A DNA stretch of 64,000 bases from Pseudomonas fluorescens (GTDB taxonomy: Bacteria; Pseudomonadota; Gammaproteobacteria; Pseudomonadales; Pseudomonadaceae). Both the position numbers and the translations under genes were made by a program. The notes beneath the pieces are model-generated. The model did no database searches. It was not told the DNA's origin and saw only the letters and a program-made list of their open reading frames with translations. Each line of letters opens with the position of its first letter. Position 1 is the first letter of the stretch. The stretch lies in contig NZ_CABVIY010000005.1 of NCBI RefSeq assembly GCF_902498195.1, positions 1-64,000 of the forward strand. Reading direction: 5' to 3'. This document shows positions 41,491 through 50,491 of this stretch, piece after piece.

Positions 41491-42762
41491 ATGCGCAGAC
41501 GTTTTACGCCGTTGTTCAACGGCTGGATCTGGGCCACCTTGCTGAGCGGCATGCCGCTGACTCAAGCCATGGCAACCAGCGGCAATTGCGCCGCGCTGGG
41601 CCCGATGCCGGCCGTGCTGGAAGTGGGCGAAGGCCAGCAACAAGCCGTGCAATCGCCGGTGCCGATTACCCGGATCGCCGTGGGTGACCCGAAAATCGCC
41701 GACGTGCGGGTCAACGGCGACCAGGCCTTCCTGCTCACCGGCATGGCCGCCGGCGCGACCAGCCTGATGGTCTGGACGTCCTGCGCCAGCGCGCCACGGC
41801 AAAGCATGGTGTTCGTCCAGGGCCGCGCCACCGCCGCCATGACCAGTGCCGCCCGGTTGCCCTCCGATGATCCGGTGCTGCCTTCGCAGGTGCAGACCGA
41901 CATCCGCTTCGTCGAAGTCAGCCGCACCAAACTCAAGGAGGCCAGCACCTCGATCTACGGCAAGGGCTCGAACAACTTTTTGTTCGGCGCCCCCGGCACC
42001 GTGCCCAACACCGGAGTCACGCCGGGCGTGGTGCCATTGTTCAACATCGATCCGCGCATTGCCTCGCCCAGCATTCCGCTGGCCAACGACGCGTTCAACA
42101 TTGTCTGGGGCGGCGGCAGCAGCAAATTCCTCGGCATCGTCAACGCCCTGGAAGGCAGCGGGTTCGCCTACACCCTGGCGCGGCCCAGCCTGGTGGCCTT
42201 GAGCGGACAAAGCGCCAGCTTCCTGGCCGGCGGGGAAATCCCGATCCCGATCCCCAGCGCCAACAGCAACAGCTACTCCATCGAATACAAGGAATTCGGC
42301 ATCCGCCTGACGCTCACGCCAACGGTGGTCAGCAACGACCGCATTGCGATCAAGGTCGCGCCCGAAGTCAGCGAACTGGACTACAACAACGCCGTGACCA
42401 TCGGTGGCACCACCGTGCCGGCGTTTACCATTCGCCGCACCGATACCAGCATCTCCCTGGCCGATGGCGAGAGTTTCGTCATCAGCGGTTTGATCAGCAC
42501 GCAAAACACCTCGCAGGTGAACAAATTTCCGGGCCTGGGCGACATTCCGATCATCGGCGCGTTCTTCCGCAACTCCACGATCAACCGTGAAGAGCGCGAA
42601 CTGCTGATGATCGTCACGCCGCACCTGGTCCAGCCGTTGGCCGCCAATGCGCCGTTGCCGTCGTTGCCCGGCGAGAAGCTGCGCAACTACGACCCGAACT
42701 GGTATCGCCTGTACTTCCTCGAAAACGGCGACTTCGATAAACGCAGCGGGTTATCGCAATGA
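41491..42762 (+). CDS. rcpA: Flp pilus secretin RcpA/CpaC
   Basis: A 423-residue outer-membrane secretin. It has a signal peptide (1-28, ending QAMATSG), an N-terminal pilus/BON-like domain (IAVGDPKIADVRVNGDQAFL) and a C-terminal secretin core. That core carries LTPTVVSNDRIAIKVAPEVS, FPGLGDIPIIGAFFRN and ELLMIVTPHLVQPL. It forms the channel for the Flp fibre. It overlaps tadZ by four bases. Confidence 0.93.
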   Translation: MRRRFTPLFNGWIWATLLSGMPLTQAMATSGNCAALGPMPAVLEVGEGQQQAVQSPVPITRIAVGDPKIADVRVNGDQAFLLTGMAAGATSLMVWTSCASAPRQSMVFVQGRATAAMTSAARLPSDDPVLPSQVQTDIRFVEVSRTKLKEASTSIYGKGSNNFLFGAPGTVPNTGVTPGVVPLFNIDPRIASPSIPLANDAFNIVWGGGSSKFLGIVNALEGSGFAYTLARPSLVALSGQSASFLAGGEIPIPIPSANSNSYSIEYKEFGIRLTLTPTVVSNDRIAIKVAPEVSELDYNNAVTIGGTTVPAFTIRRTDTSISLADGESFVISGLISTQNTSQVNKFPGLGDIPIIGAFFRNSTINREERELLMIVTPHLVQPLAANAPLPSLPGEKLRNYDPNWYRLYFLENGDFDKRSGLSQ

Positions 42763-43946
42763 GCCAGAGCCTGAGCCAGACCTTCCTCGCCATCACGCGC
42801 AACAGCACTGACCTTGAGTGGCTGCAAGGCGCCCTTGCGCCGCTGGGCCAGGTGGTCAATGCCGGTGGCGACAGCCTCGACGAACTGTTGGCGCTGGTGG
42901 ACGTGACCTTCGCCAGCCTGGTGTTCGTCGGCCTCGACCGGGAACACGTGGTGGCCCAGTGCGCGTTGATCGAGGGCGCACTGGAAGCCAAGCCAATGCT
43001 CGCCATCGTCGCGCTGGGCGACGGCATGGACAACCAGCTGGTGCTCAACGCCATGCGGGCCGGTGCGCGGGATTTCGTTGCATATGGCTCGCGTTCCAGC
43101 GAGGTCGCCGGCCTGGTGCGCCGCCTGAGCAAACGCCTGCCACCGGTGGCGCCGAATACGCATCTGGGCGGCCTGACGGTGCTGTACGGGGTGCAGAGCA
43201 ATGCCGATGGCGCGCTGCTCGCCAATCACATGGCGCAGGTGGTGCAGAAGAGCGGCCAGCAAACCCTGCTGCTCGACCTCGGGCTGCCACGCGGCGACAG
43301 CCTGGCGTTGCTGGGGCTGGAGAGTTCGTTTCACTTCGGTGATGCGCTGCGCCACGTGCGCCGCCTCGACGCGACGCTGATCGACAGCGCCTTCACCCGA
43401 TGCGAAGTGGGGCTGCGCATCCTCGCCTACGCCAGCCACGATGAGCCGCTGGAGCAGACCAGCGCCGCCGAGCTGTACATGCTGCTCAGCGCCCTGCGCC
43501 AGCACTTCCAGCACATCGTGGTGAACCTCACCGGGCAACCGGACAGCGAAGCCTTGCGCACCTTCGTCAGCCACTGCGACAAGCTGCTGTGGTACACCGA
43601 CCAGAACGTGATCGACTGCCGGCGCAACCTCGCGGTGCTCAACCTGTGGCGGGAAAAAGGCATGAAGCTCGATCACGCCAAGCTGCTGGTGGATCGCTAC
43701 CTGCGCAGCGTCGCGCCGGACTCCGATGCGCTGGGTAAAAGCTTCGGCATGGAAATCATCGCCACCCTCGCCTACAGCCCGGAAGTGCGCCTGAACGCCA
43801 AGAACCAGGGCGTGACCCTGTTCGAACTGGCGCCACGGGAAGTGCTGACCCAAAGCCTGCGCACCCTCGGCGAGCGCCTGGCCAAGCGCTCTGAAAACCT
43901 GGCCAAACCCAAGTCCTGGTTCAGTCGCTTGAGAGGTGTGCAATGA
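42759..43946 (+). CDS. tadZ: Flp pilus localisation protein TadZ (CpaE-like)
   Basis: A 395-residue protein with an N-terminal atypical receiver domain (~1-125; GAREFVxY-like ARAGARDFVAYGS) and a C-terminal MinD/ParA-like fold (~140-380). The usual deviant Walker A lysines are absent: the P-loop position reads LYGVQSNADGALLANHM. So it may not bind ATP in the normal way. TadZ places the Tad machine at the pole. It overlaps both rcpA and tadA by four bases. Confidence 0.88.
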   Translation: MSQSLSQTFLAITRNSTDLEWLQGALAPLGQVVNAGGDSLDELLALVDVTFASLVFVGLDREHVVAQCALIEGALEAKPMLAIVALGDGMDNQLVLNAMRAGARDFVAYGSRSSEVAGLVRRLSKRLPPVAPNTHLGGLTVLYGVQSNADGALLANHMAQVVQKSGQQTLLLDLGLPRGDSLALLGLESSFHFGDALRHVRRLDATLIDSAFTRCEVGLRILAYASHDEPLEQTSAAELYMLLSALRQHFQHIVVNLTGQPDSEALRTFVSHCDKLLWYTDQNVIDCRRNLAVLNLWREKGMKLDHAKLLVDRYLRSVAPDSDALGKSFGMEIIATLAYSPEVRLNAKNQGVTLFELAPREVLTQSLRTLGERLAKRSENLAKPKSWFSRLRGVQ

Positions 43947-45223
43947 GCGCTGAAAAACTGTTCGGCGCGACCCCGCGCGGGGTGGCCGGCAACACCGACC
44001 ACGAAGGCCTGAAACTGGTGCTGCACCGCTACATCATCGATGCCATCGAAGAGTCCGGCAAAAACCTGCTGGAAGGTTCGCGGCAGGTGTTGTCGCAGTT
44101 CGTCATCGACAAAGTGGCCGAGTACATCGCCCGATTGCACCTGGCGATTTCCCGCTACGAGATGGAACGCCTGGCCGAAGAGATCGTCGACGAACTCACC
44201 GGCTTCGGCCCGCTGGAAGTGCTGCTGCGCGACTCGGCGGTGACCGAGATCCTGGTCAACGGCCCGCACCGGGTCTTCATCGAGCGCGACGGCCTGCTGC
44301 ACCAGAGCGATTTGCGTTTCATCGATGCCCACCACGTCGAGCGCGTCATCCAGCGCATTCTCGCGCCGCTGGGTCGGCGCCTGGACGAGTCGTCGCCGAT
44401 GGTCGATGCCCGCCTGCCGGATGGCAGCCGGGTCAACGCGATCATCCCGCCGATTGCCCTCGACGGACCCTGCCTGTCGATTCGAAAATTCCGCCGGGAC
44501 ATGCTCAAAAGCACCGACCTGATGGTCATGCAAACCATCGACCAGGCGATCTTCGAGTTTATTCAGGAGGCCGTGGGCAAGCGCTGCAACATCCTGATCA
44601 GCGGTGGCACCGGCACCGGCAAGACCACCCTGCTGAACATCCTCAGCCAGTTGATCAACCCCCACGAGCGGCTGGTGACCATCGAAGACGTGGCCGAACT
44701 GCAACTCGGCCACCCCCACGTCGTACGCCTGGAAACCCGCCCGCCGAATGCCGAGGGCCATGGCGAGGTGAAGGCCAGCGACCTGATCCGCAACGCCCTG
44801 CGGATGCGCCCCGACCGCATCATCCTCGGCGAGATCCGCGGCGTCGAAGTGGTCGACGTGCTCACCGCCATGAACACCGGCCACGACGGCTCGATGAGCA
44901 CGGTGCACGCCAACAGCGCCCAGGATGCCTTGCTGCGCCTGGAAACCCTGGTCGGCCTGACCGGCCGCAGCATCGCCGAACGCACCTTGCGCCAGATGAT
45001 CTGCGCGGCACTGGACGTGGTGATCCAGTTGACGCGCATGCCCGATGGCCGCCGTTGCGTCAGCGAAGTGGTGGAGGTGATCGGCATTCGCGAGGACGTG
45101 TACGTCACCAATACCCTGTTCCGCCTCGACCGCCGCAGCGGCTTCGGTTTCCTGCGCGAGGCGGTCAACCCCGCCGGCGACAAACTGCGCCGCGAGTCGG
45201 CGTTTTCTTCCTCGACGTACTGA
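43943..45223 (+). CDS. tadA: Flp pilus assembly ATPase TadA (CpaF)
   Basis: A 426-residue secretion ATPase of the type II/IV (VirB11-like) family. Walker A is ISGGTGTGKTTLLN (residue ~215), followed by the Asp box (TIEDVAELQL), Walker B (RPDRIILGEIRG) and the His box (GHDGSMSTVHANS). It powers pilin polymerisation at the inner membrane with TadB and TadC. The start overlaps the tadZ stop (ATGA). Confidence 0.95.
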   Translation: MSAEKLFGATPRGVAGNTDHEGLKLVLHRYIIDAIEESGKNLLEGSRQVLSQFVIDKVAEYIARLHLAISRYEMERLAEEIVDELTGFGPLEVLLRDSAVTEILVNGPHRVFIERDGLLHQSDLRFIDAHHVERVIQRILAPLGRRLDESSPMVDARLPDGSRVNAIIPPIALDGPCLSIRKFRRDMLKSTDLMVMQTIDQAIFEFIQEAVGKRCNILISGGTGTGKTTLLNILSQLINPHERLVTIEDVAELQLGHPHVVRLETRPPNAEGHGEVKASDLIRNALRMRPDRIILGEIRGVEVVDVLTAMNTGHDGSMSTVHANSAQDALLRLETLVGLTGRSIAERTLRQMICAALDVVIQLTRMPDGRRCVSEVVEVIGIREDVYVTNTLFRLDRRSGFGFLREAVNPAGDKLRRESAFSSSTY

Positions 45224-45233
45224 AGGCCACGGC

Positions 45234-46118
45234 ATGCTCAAACCCTTGCTGCTGACCCTCGTTTGCCTGGCCCTGCTTGGCCTGTCGGTGCGTTTGCTCC
45301 AGCGCGGGCTGCGCCAGCCCGGCACCGAGCGCACCCTGGAACGCCTGACCCGCGGCCAACCGGAGCCTGTGGTGCAGAAAACGTCCTGGGTGGCCCTGGA
45401 ACGCGCTTTCTTGCGGGCGGGCCTGGGGCGGCCCACGGAACGCCTGGGGTTGTGGCTGACGTTGTGGGGATTGGGCGCGTTGCTGGGCCTGGTGGTCGGC
45501 GGCTGGCTGGGATTGCTCGTCCTGTTGCTGCTGCCACCGATGATGCTGCGGCTGTATGTGCAATGGCGTTATCAGCGTCGGCTCAAGCGCATGATCGAAC
45601 AATTGCCGCCGCTGCTCGATCACACGGTGCGCAGCCTGAAGTCCGGGCGCACCCTGGCCGACGCCGTGCTCGGCGCCATCAACGCCGCCGAAGACCCGCT
45701 CAAGGATGCACTGGGCCGGGTGCAGCGCAGCGTGCAGTTGGGCGTCAGCCTGCCGGATGCCGCCTCGGACTTCGCCGAGCTGTACGACAAGGACGAACTG
45801 CGCCTGTTCGCTCTCGGCCTGAAGGTCAACCACCGCTACGGCGGCAATGCCAGTGAGCTGCTGGAGAACCTGATCAGGATGATCCGCGAGCGCGAACAGG
45901 GCGCGCGCCAGCTGAGCGCCATGACCGGCGAAACCCGGGTCACGGCGCTGGTCCTGGCGCTTTTACCGGTCACCGTCGCGGCCTACTTTCTGGTGTCCAA
46001 CCCCAAGTACTTGCTGACCATGTGGAACGACAGTTCGGGGCAGATGATGCTGGTGAGCGCGGCCGGCTTGCAGGTGTTCGGTTGTCTGGCGCTGTGGCGC
46101 ATGTTGCGCAGCCTATGA
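45234..46118 (+). CDS. tadB: Flp pilus inner-membrane protein TadB
   Basis: A 294-residue GspF-family membrane protein with hydrophobic segments near residues 1-18, 78-105, 235-255 and 270-292, and a cytoplasmic domain containing QLGVSLPDAASDFAELY. It forms the platform for the TadA motor with TadC. It starts 10 bp after tadA and overlaps tadC by four bases. Confidence 0.93.
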   Translation: MLKPLLLTLVCLALLGLSVRLLQRGLRQPGTERTLERLTRGQPEPVVQKTSWVALERAFLRAGLGRPTERLGLWLTLWGLGALLGLVVGGWLGLLVLLLLPPMMLRLYVQWRYQRRLKRMIEQLPPLLDHTVRSLKSGRTLADAVLGAINAAEDPLKDALGRVQRSVQLGVSLPDAASDFAELYDKDELRLFALGLKVNHRYGGNASELLENLIRMIREREQGARQLSAMTGETRVTALVLALLPVTVAAYFLVSNPKYLLTMWNDSSGQMMLVSAAGLQVFGCLALWRMLRSL

Positions 46119-47005
46119 ACCTGTCGATGCTGCTGAGCGCGCTGCTGTTTCTGATCGCCGCCCTGCTGCTGGTCAGTGTCGTGCTGGAAATGCGCCGACG
46201 CGCCCGCCAGGTGGTGCAACGCCTGGATGGCAAGACGCCGGGGGAAAACCGCTTCAGCCAGTGGCTGCATGCGTTGGGCTCCAGCCGGGTCGGCCAGCAG
46301 TCGGTCAACCTGGATAACGAAACCCGGACCCTGCTCAACTGCCTGGGCTGGCGCACCGCGCGCAAACGCGCCCAGTTCGCCGCCCTGCAGGTCGGCGTGC
46401 CCTTGATGGCGCTGGCGCTCAGCGTTCTGATTCAGGCGCTGTTTTTCCCGCAGGTGAGCAACCAGTGGATCGTTCCGGCGTTCGCCACCGGCATCGGTTA
46501 TCTGTTGCCCAAACGCCTGTTGGCGTTGGCCGCGCACCGTCGACAAAAGAAACTGGCGATCGAAATGTCCACCTTCATACCGCTGCTGCGCATCCTGTTC
46601 GAATCGGGCATGGCGGTGGAACAATCGCTGCGCGTCATGAGCAATGACGGCCAACAACTGCTGCCAGTCCTGACCCGTGAACTGCGCCTGGTGCTGGCCC
46701 GGGTCGATTCCGGCCTGGAGCTGGGCGACGAATTGAACAAGGCCAGTCGCTTGATGGCGGTGGACGAGTTCACCGACACCTGCGTGATCCTCCAGCAGCT
46801 GATTCATCAGGGCGGCGGCGCGATGAAATCGCTGATGGCGCTCAAAACGCTGCTCGATGACCGGCGCCTGACGCGCCTGCAGGAATACATCTCCAAGATG
46901 TCCGCCAAAATGTCCGTCGTGATGATGCTTTTTCTCTTCCCGGCGCTGTTGATCGTACTGGCCGGCCCGGGCTTCACCGCCCTGGCCCGAGCCTTTGCTT
47001 CTTAG
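46115..47005 (+). CDS. tadC: Flp pilus inner-membrane protein TadC
   Basis: A 296-residue GspF-family protein paired with TadB. It has an N-terminal hydrophobic segment (MLLSALLFLIAALLLVSVVL), a mid segment pair (~100-140) and a C-terminal segment (MMLFLFPALLIVLAGPGFTA). The ATG overlaps the tadB stop (ATGA). A longer frame inside tadB is rejected. Confidence 0.93.
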   Translation: MNLSMLLSALLFLIAALLLVSVVLEMRRRARQVVQRLDGKTPGENRFSQWLHALGSSRVGQQSVNLDNETRTLLNCLGWRTARKRAQFAALQVGVPLMALALSVLIQALFFPQVSNQWIVPAFATGIGYLLPKRLLALAAHRRQKKLAIEMSTFIPLLRILFESGMAVEQSLRVMSNDGQQLLPVLTRELRLVLARVDSGLELGDELNKASRLMAVDEFTDTCVILQQLIHQGGGAMKSLMALKTLLDDRRLTRLQEYISKMSAKMSVVMMLFLFPALLIVLAGPGFTALARAFAS

Positions 47006-47015
47006 AGGGATTGTG

Positions 47016-47729
47016 ATGAAAGCATTGATGGCCGGTTTGAGTCTGCTGTTGCTGGGCGGTTGTGCAAGCAACGGCCAGGCCCCCTGGAGCGCCCTGACCG
47101 ACTCCGCCAGTTGCGCTAAATTGAATTCCGAACAACAGCTGTCGCTGAACCTCGCCGACGACATGGCCAATGACGGCAAGCTCCACGCCAGCCTGGCCAA
47201 CCTGCAAAGCCTGCCGGACAACCTGGCCGACGTTCGCCTGCGCAAGGCCAAGGTCTATCGGCTGCTGGGCCGCAGCGAAGCCGAGCCGTTGTACCGCAGC
47301 CTGCTGGGCGGCTGCCTGGCCGCCGAAGCCGAACACGGCCTGGGCCAGCTCGCCGCCGCCCGGGGCGACAATGGCCTGGCCCAGGCCCATTTGCAGCGGG
47401 CCGCCCGGCTGGCGCCCACCGATGAAAAAATCCGCAACGACCTGGGCGTGGTGTACCTCAACCAGCTGCGTATCGAAGACGCCCGTTTCGAATTTCTCAC
47501 CGCCATGGAGCTCAAGCAGAGCGACCGATTGGCGGCGGTCAACCTGGTGACCTTGCTGATCTATCAGGACGACTGGAGCCGCGCCGCCGAACTGGTCAGC
47601 CGCCTCGGCCTGAGCCCGGCCCAGGTCACCGAAGCCCAGGCGCGCGCCGAAAAACTCAAGACCCCGGCCAAATCAGGGCCCGCCGTCGCCGCGCAAGTCG
47701 CCGCCGTCGCCAGCCCGGCGCTTCCATAG
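47016..47729 (+). CDS. tadD: Tad lipoprotein with TPR repeats TadD
   Basis: A 237-residue protein with a lipoprotein signal ending at Cys16 (LLLLGGCASNG) and TPR-like helices (AEAEHGLGQLAAARGDNGLA; LNQLRIEDARFEFLTAMELK). TadD acts as a pilotin or assembly factor for the RcpA secretin. AGAGGGA lies five bases before the ATG. It follows tadC by 10 bp. Confidence 0.9.
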   Translation: MKALMAGLSLLLLGGCASNGQAPWSALTDSASCAKLNSEQQLSLNLADDMANDGKLHASLANLQSLPDNLADVRLRKAKVYRLLGRSEAEPLYRSLLGGCLAAEAEHGLGQLAAARGDNGLAQAHLQRAARLAPTDEKIRNDLGVVYLNQLRIEDARFEFLTAMELKQSDRLAAVNLVTLLIYQDDWSRAAELVSRLGLSPAQVTEAQARAEKLKTPAKSGPAVAAQVAAVASPALP

Positions 47730-47741
47730 GGAGAACACTGG

Positions 47742-48023
47742 ATGAAACCGACCACCCTCTGCTGCCTCGGCCTGCTGGTCCTGCCCCTCGGCACCCACGC
47801 CATCGGCCTCGATGCCGGCCCGGCCTCGCCGCAACAACAGGAAACCGAAGGCTGGCTGCAACTGCAACGCAACAACACCGCCGCCTCACCCAACATCCAG
47901 GCCGCGACCGCTACCGAACGCGAACTGGCAATGCAGCGCTGGTTGAAGAGTTATCAGCACGAGATACCGGAGTTCTTTGAGCAGTACGAGGGGGGCAAGG
48001 TGGACAGTGGGTCGCAGGAGTAG
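47742..48023 (+). CDS. DUF3613 family protein, tad operon
   Basis: A 93-residue exported protein with a Sec signal (1-20, LPLGTHAIG). The mature part contains TERELAMQRWLKSYQHEIPE, the conserved core of the small DUF3613 proteins found in pseudomonad tad operons. Its role in the pilus is unknown. It is the last gene of the rcpC operon, followed by repeats. Confidence 0.8.
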   Translation: MKPTTLCCLGLLVLPLGTHAIGLDAGPASPQQQETEGWLQLQRNNTAASPNIQAATATERELAMQRWLKSYQHEIPEFFEQYEGGKVDSGSQE

Positions 48024-48052
48024 GCCTGGGTAGGTTGCGTCTGTGAGTACGC

Positions 48053-48195
48053 CTTCGCGAGCAGGCTCGCTCCTACAGTGGAATGCATTTCAAATGTGGG
48101 AGCGAGCCTGCTCGCGAAGAACGACCAGACACCGCGCTCATTCAGGAGCCCCGTGTCATCGTTGACGTCCATCGCGAGCAGGCTCGCTCCTACAG
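48053..48195. repeat. Three REP elements, GAGCGAGCC variant
   Basis: Three REP-like palindromes: TTCGCGAGCAGGCTCGCTCC at ~48054, GGGAGCGAGCCTGCTCGCGA at ~48098, and GCGAGCAGGCTCGCTCCTAC at ~48173. The last and its flank match the REP next to the left long repeat. Confidence 0.85.
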
Positions 48196-48230
48196 GGGAT
48201 TGAGTGCAACCGCCAATTCAGGTCGAGTGT

Positions 48231-48553
48231 CAGCTCGCCTCGGCTGCTGTTGATTTTGATCCACCCGCCCCGTCGGGAGGCTGAGTGGAGGTGTTCATCC
48301 GGGGAGTGGCGCGCAGCGCCGTTCGACGTAGTCGAACACGCTGCATGTAGGTGCAGCGAAGCCAACCGGAGGGCAGTGTCCCCGGATGAATACCGGAGCG
48401 AAGGAACCCCGAGCCTTGGCGAGGGGCCGGACGCTTGGGGCGAGCCTTTTTTTGCTTACTTTTTTTTGGCGTTTCGGTTTGAAAAAAAAGTGAGTCGCCG
48501 TAAGGGCGAAACCGTCAGTAGCCGTTACCGCAACAATGGATATGTACACCATC
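48231..48553. repeat. Long dispersed repeat, right copy
   Basis: About 320 bp matching 39286-39487 in the same orientation. An extra middle part runs from ~48309 to ~48416 (GCGCAGCGCCGTTCGACGTA onward) and is absent on the left. Short open frames across it are not conserved between the copies and are not called genes. Confidence 0.9.
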
Positions 48554-48578
48554 AAACCTGTGTCGCCTGACACAACGC

Positions 48579-48603
48579 CTTCGCGAGCAAGCCCGCTCCC
48601 ACA
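48579..48603. repeat. Single REP element
   Basis: One REP palindrome (TTCGCGAGCAAGCCCGCTCC) between the long repeat and the pprB stop, without an obvious mate within 100 bp. Confidence 0.8.
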
Positions 48604-48620
48604 GTGATCAGCGTACAACT

Positions 48621-49409
48621 TCAATGAGCAGTCACCCGCTGCCGCAACCCTGAAGTGCTGGGCGAAAGCGCCAGTGCCAGTTGCGTCCGGTTATGCATAT
48701 GCGTCAACCGCAACACCTGCGACACATACAGCTTCACCGTGTTCTCGGTAATCCCCAACTCGCAGGCAATCTGATAATTGGTCTGCCCCTTGCCCACCAA
48801 CCGCGCCACATCGAGCTGGCGCGGAGACAGCTGATTGAAGATGGCCGGTATCTCCACACGATCCAGATCGGTGACATCGCTGTCACCCGCCTCCGATGGA
48901 TGGGGCGAACGCCGAACCTTGTCGAGGTCTTGATACAGGTCGTCGATCGATTCGGACAGGTATTGAAGCTTCTGATTCAGATGCCCCAGTTGCAGCGTCT
49001 TGTGCCGCTCATGCAAGACCACTTCCTGACGCCGCAGGCCTTCGAGCAACTCGCCCAGGTCAATCGGCTTCTGATAGTAGTCGGCAATCCCGGCGCGCAA
49101 GGCCTTGATCACATCCTGCTTGTCCGCGCGCCCGGTGAGCATGATCGCCTCGAACGCACGGTGTTTGCCGGACAGGCGTTGCAGCTCCTGGACCAGTTGA
49201 ATGCCGTCCAGGCCAGGCATGTGCAAATCGCAGAGCACCAGGCCGATGTCGGTGTCGTCGTTGAATCGTTCGATCGCCTGATGACCGGATTCGCAAGGCA
49301 CGCAACGGTAACCATTGCTCTCGAGAAACTCGCAGAGTTCTTCAACGATCAGTGGCTGATCGTCGACCACAAGGACTTTTACTGCCGAGGTACGCTTGTT
49401 CACGTGCAA
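48621..49409 (-). CDS. pprB: LuxR-type response regulator PprB
   Basis: A 262-residue response regulator. The receiver domain (~10-125) has the phosphoacceptor in LVLCDLHMPGLDG (Asp ~61), Thr in IMLTGRAD and Lys in YYQKPID. A coiled linker (~130-175) and a LuxR HTH (~195-255; LSPRQLDVARLVGKGQTNYQ) follow. In P. aeruginosa PprB activates the tad/flp and other surface-fibre genes and is controlled by PprA. Its place in the tad locus with pprA nearby supports the name. Confidence 0.9.
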   Translation of the reverse strand: MHVNKRTSAVKVLVVDDQPLIVEELCEFLESNGYRCVPCESGHQAIERFNDDTDIGLVLCDLHMPGLDGIQLVQELQRLSGKHRAFEAIMLTGRADKQDVIKALRAGIADYYQKPIDLGELLEGLRRQEVVLHERHKTLQLGHLNQKLQYLSESIDDLYQDLDKVRRSPHPSEAGDSDVTDLDRVEIPAIFNQLSPRQLDVARLVGKGQTNYQIACELGITENTVKLYVSQVLRLTHMHNRTQLALALSPSTSGLRQRVTAH

Positions 49410-49504
49410 CTCCCTGCATGGTCAAAACCTGACCGTTCCTGTACTCACAGCCAGAAGCTGTACAACTAAGTATGAAAGTAGCTGCACTTCCCGACTCTGT
49501 ACAA

Positions 49505-49975
49505 CTAACCGAACCAGGCAAACGTCAGCAGCAAGCCCACGAGGAGGAAGGGCGCAAAGGGTTGTTTATTTGACATTCCAGGCTGCAAATACCGAAGGTG
49601 TTTTCTAAGCCATTGACCCATATGAAGCCAGATTCCCGGCGCCAGCAGCAGCCAGCACACACTGGCCAATCCGGCACCAATAAACACGCCCAGTACGTGC
49701 CGACCGTCGGTCGCGAGCCCCAGGGCGGTCATCAGTTTCACATCGCCGGCACCCAGGCGACGCAAGGCATAACCGGGCAAGGTAAAGGCCAGCGCCAGCA
49801 ACGCGGCCCAACCGCCCTGTGCCGCCGTCGCGCCCAGCCAGGTGGTGCCGCTCCACAACAGCCAGGCCAGGGCCAGCGCCCCGACGCCCAGGGTCAAGGC
49901 ATTGGCGATGTGGCGCTCGCGGGCATCCTGCACCGCGCACAGCGTCAGCCAGATCAACAGTACAAAACTCTGCAT
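49505..49975 (-). CDS. fppA: Flp prepilin peptidase (FppA/TadV)
   Basis: A 156-residue integral-membrane aspartic peptidase of the short TadV/CpaA type. The two catalytic aspartates are in AVQDARERHIAN (~17) and in LGAGDVKLMTALG (GxGD, ~77). It removes the leader from Flp and the TadE pseudopilin. It is divergent from tadE with a 75-bp shared promoter region. Confidence 0.9.
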   Translation of the reverse strand: MQSFVLLIWLTLCAVQDARERHIANALTLGVGALALAWLLWSGTTWLGATAAQGGWAALLALAFTLPGYALRRLGAGDVKLMTALGLATDGRHVLGVFIGAGLASVCWLLLAPGIWLHMGQWLRKHLRYLQPGMSNKQPFAPFLLVGLLLTFAWFG

Positions 49976-50050
49976 GCGCTAAAAAACGTCCCTTTTGGCT
50001 GAATGATTCTATGCTGACATTACGCAGTGACAGTCAGGGTAGACGCACTC

Positions 50051-50491
50051 ATGAAAACCAACCTCCCCCGTAAACAAAAAGGCGCCGCCGCGATTGAATT
50101 TGCCTTGGTGTTCGTGATCTTTTTCGGCGTGTTCTACGCGATCGTCACGTACAGCCTGCCGCTGCTGCTGATGCAATCCTTCAACCAGTCCACCGCCGAA
50201 GCCGTGCGCCGCAGCGTGGCGCTGGACCCGAACACCCCCGGATACGAAACCGCGCTGAAAACCGTGGTCAAGGATGAGTTGACCCGGCAGCTGGCGTGGA
50301 TTCCCGCCGGGTTGAATTTCAATGTCGACACCGACACGACCACCACCCTCACGGCCGGCGTGCTGAAGGTCAGCATCGCCTACCCGACCAATAAACTGAG
50401 CGCGGTCATTCCCTTCCTGAACCTGCCGGGGCTCGGGCCGGTGCCGAATTTGCCGGCGACACTCACTGCCACTTCGAGCCTGCAATTTTGA
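50051..50491 (+). CDS. tadE: Tad pseudopilin TadE
   Basis: A 146-residue TadE-like pseudopilin. The cleavage-site region RKQKG-AAAIEFALVF has Gly at -1 and Glu at +5, followed by a hydrophobic segment to ~45. It assists pilus assembly. Its stop overlaps the TTG start of pprA by four bases (TTGA), so the two are probably translationally coupled. Confidence 0.88.
   Translation: MKTNLPRKQKGAAAIEFALVFVIFFGVFYAIVTYSLPLLLMQSFNQSTAEAVRRSVALDPNTPGYETALKTVVKDELTRQLAWIPAGLNFNVDTDTTTTLTAGVLKVSIAYPTNKLSAVIPFLNLPGLGPVPNLPATLTATSSLQF

Noticed and set aside
48250..48570. 106-residue frame inside the right long repeat
   Set aside because: The frame is broken in the left copy of the repeat, so coding is unlikely.
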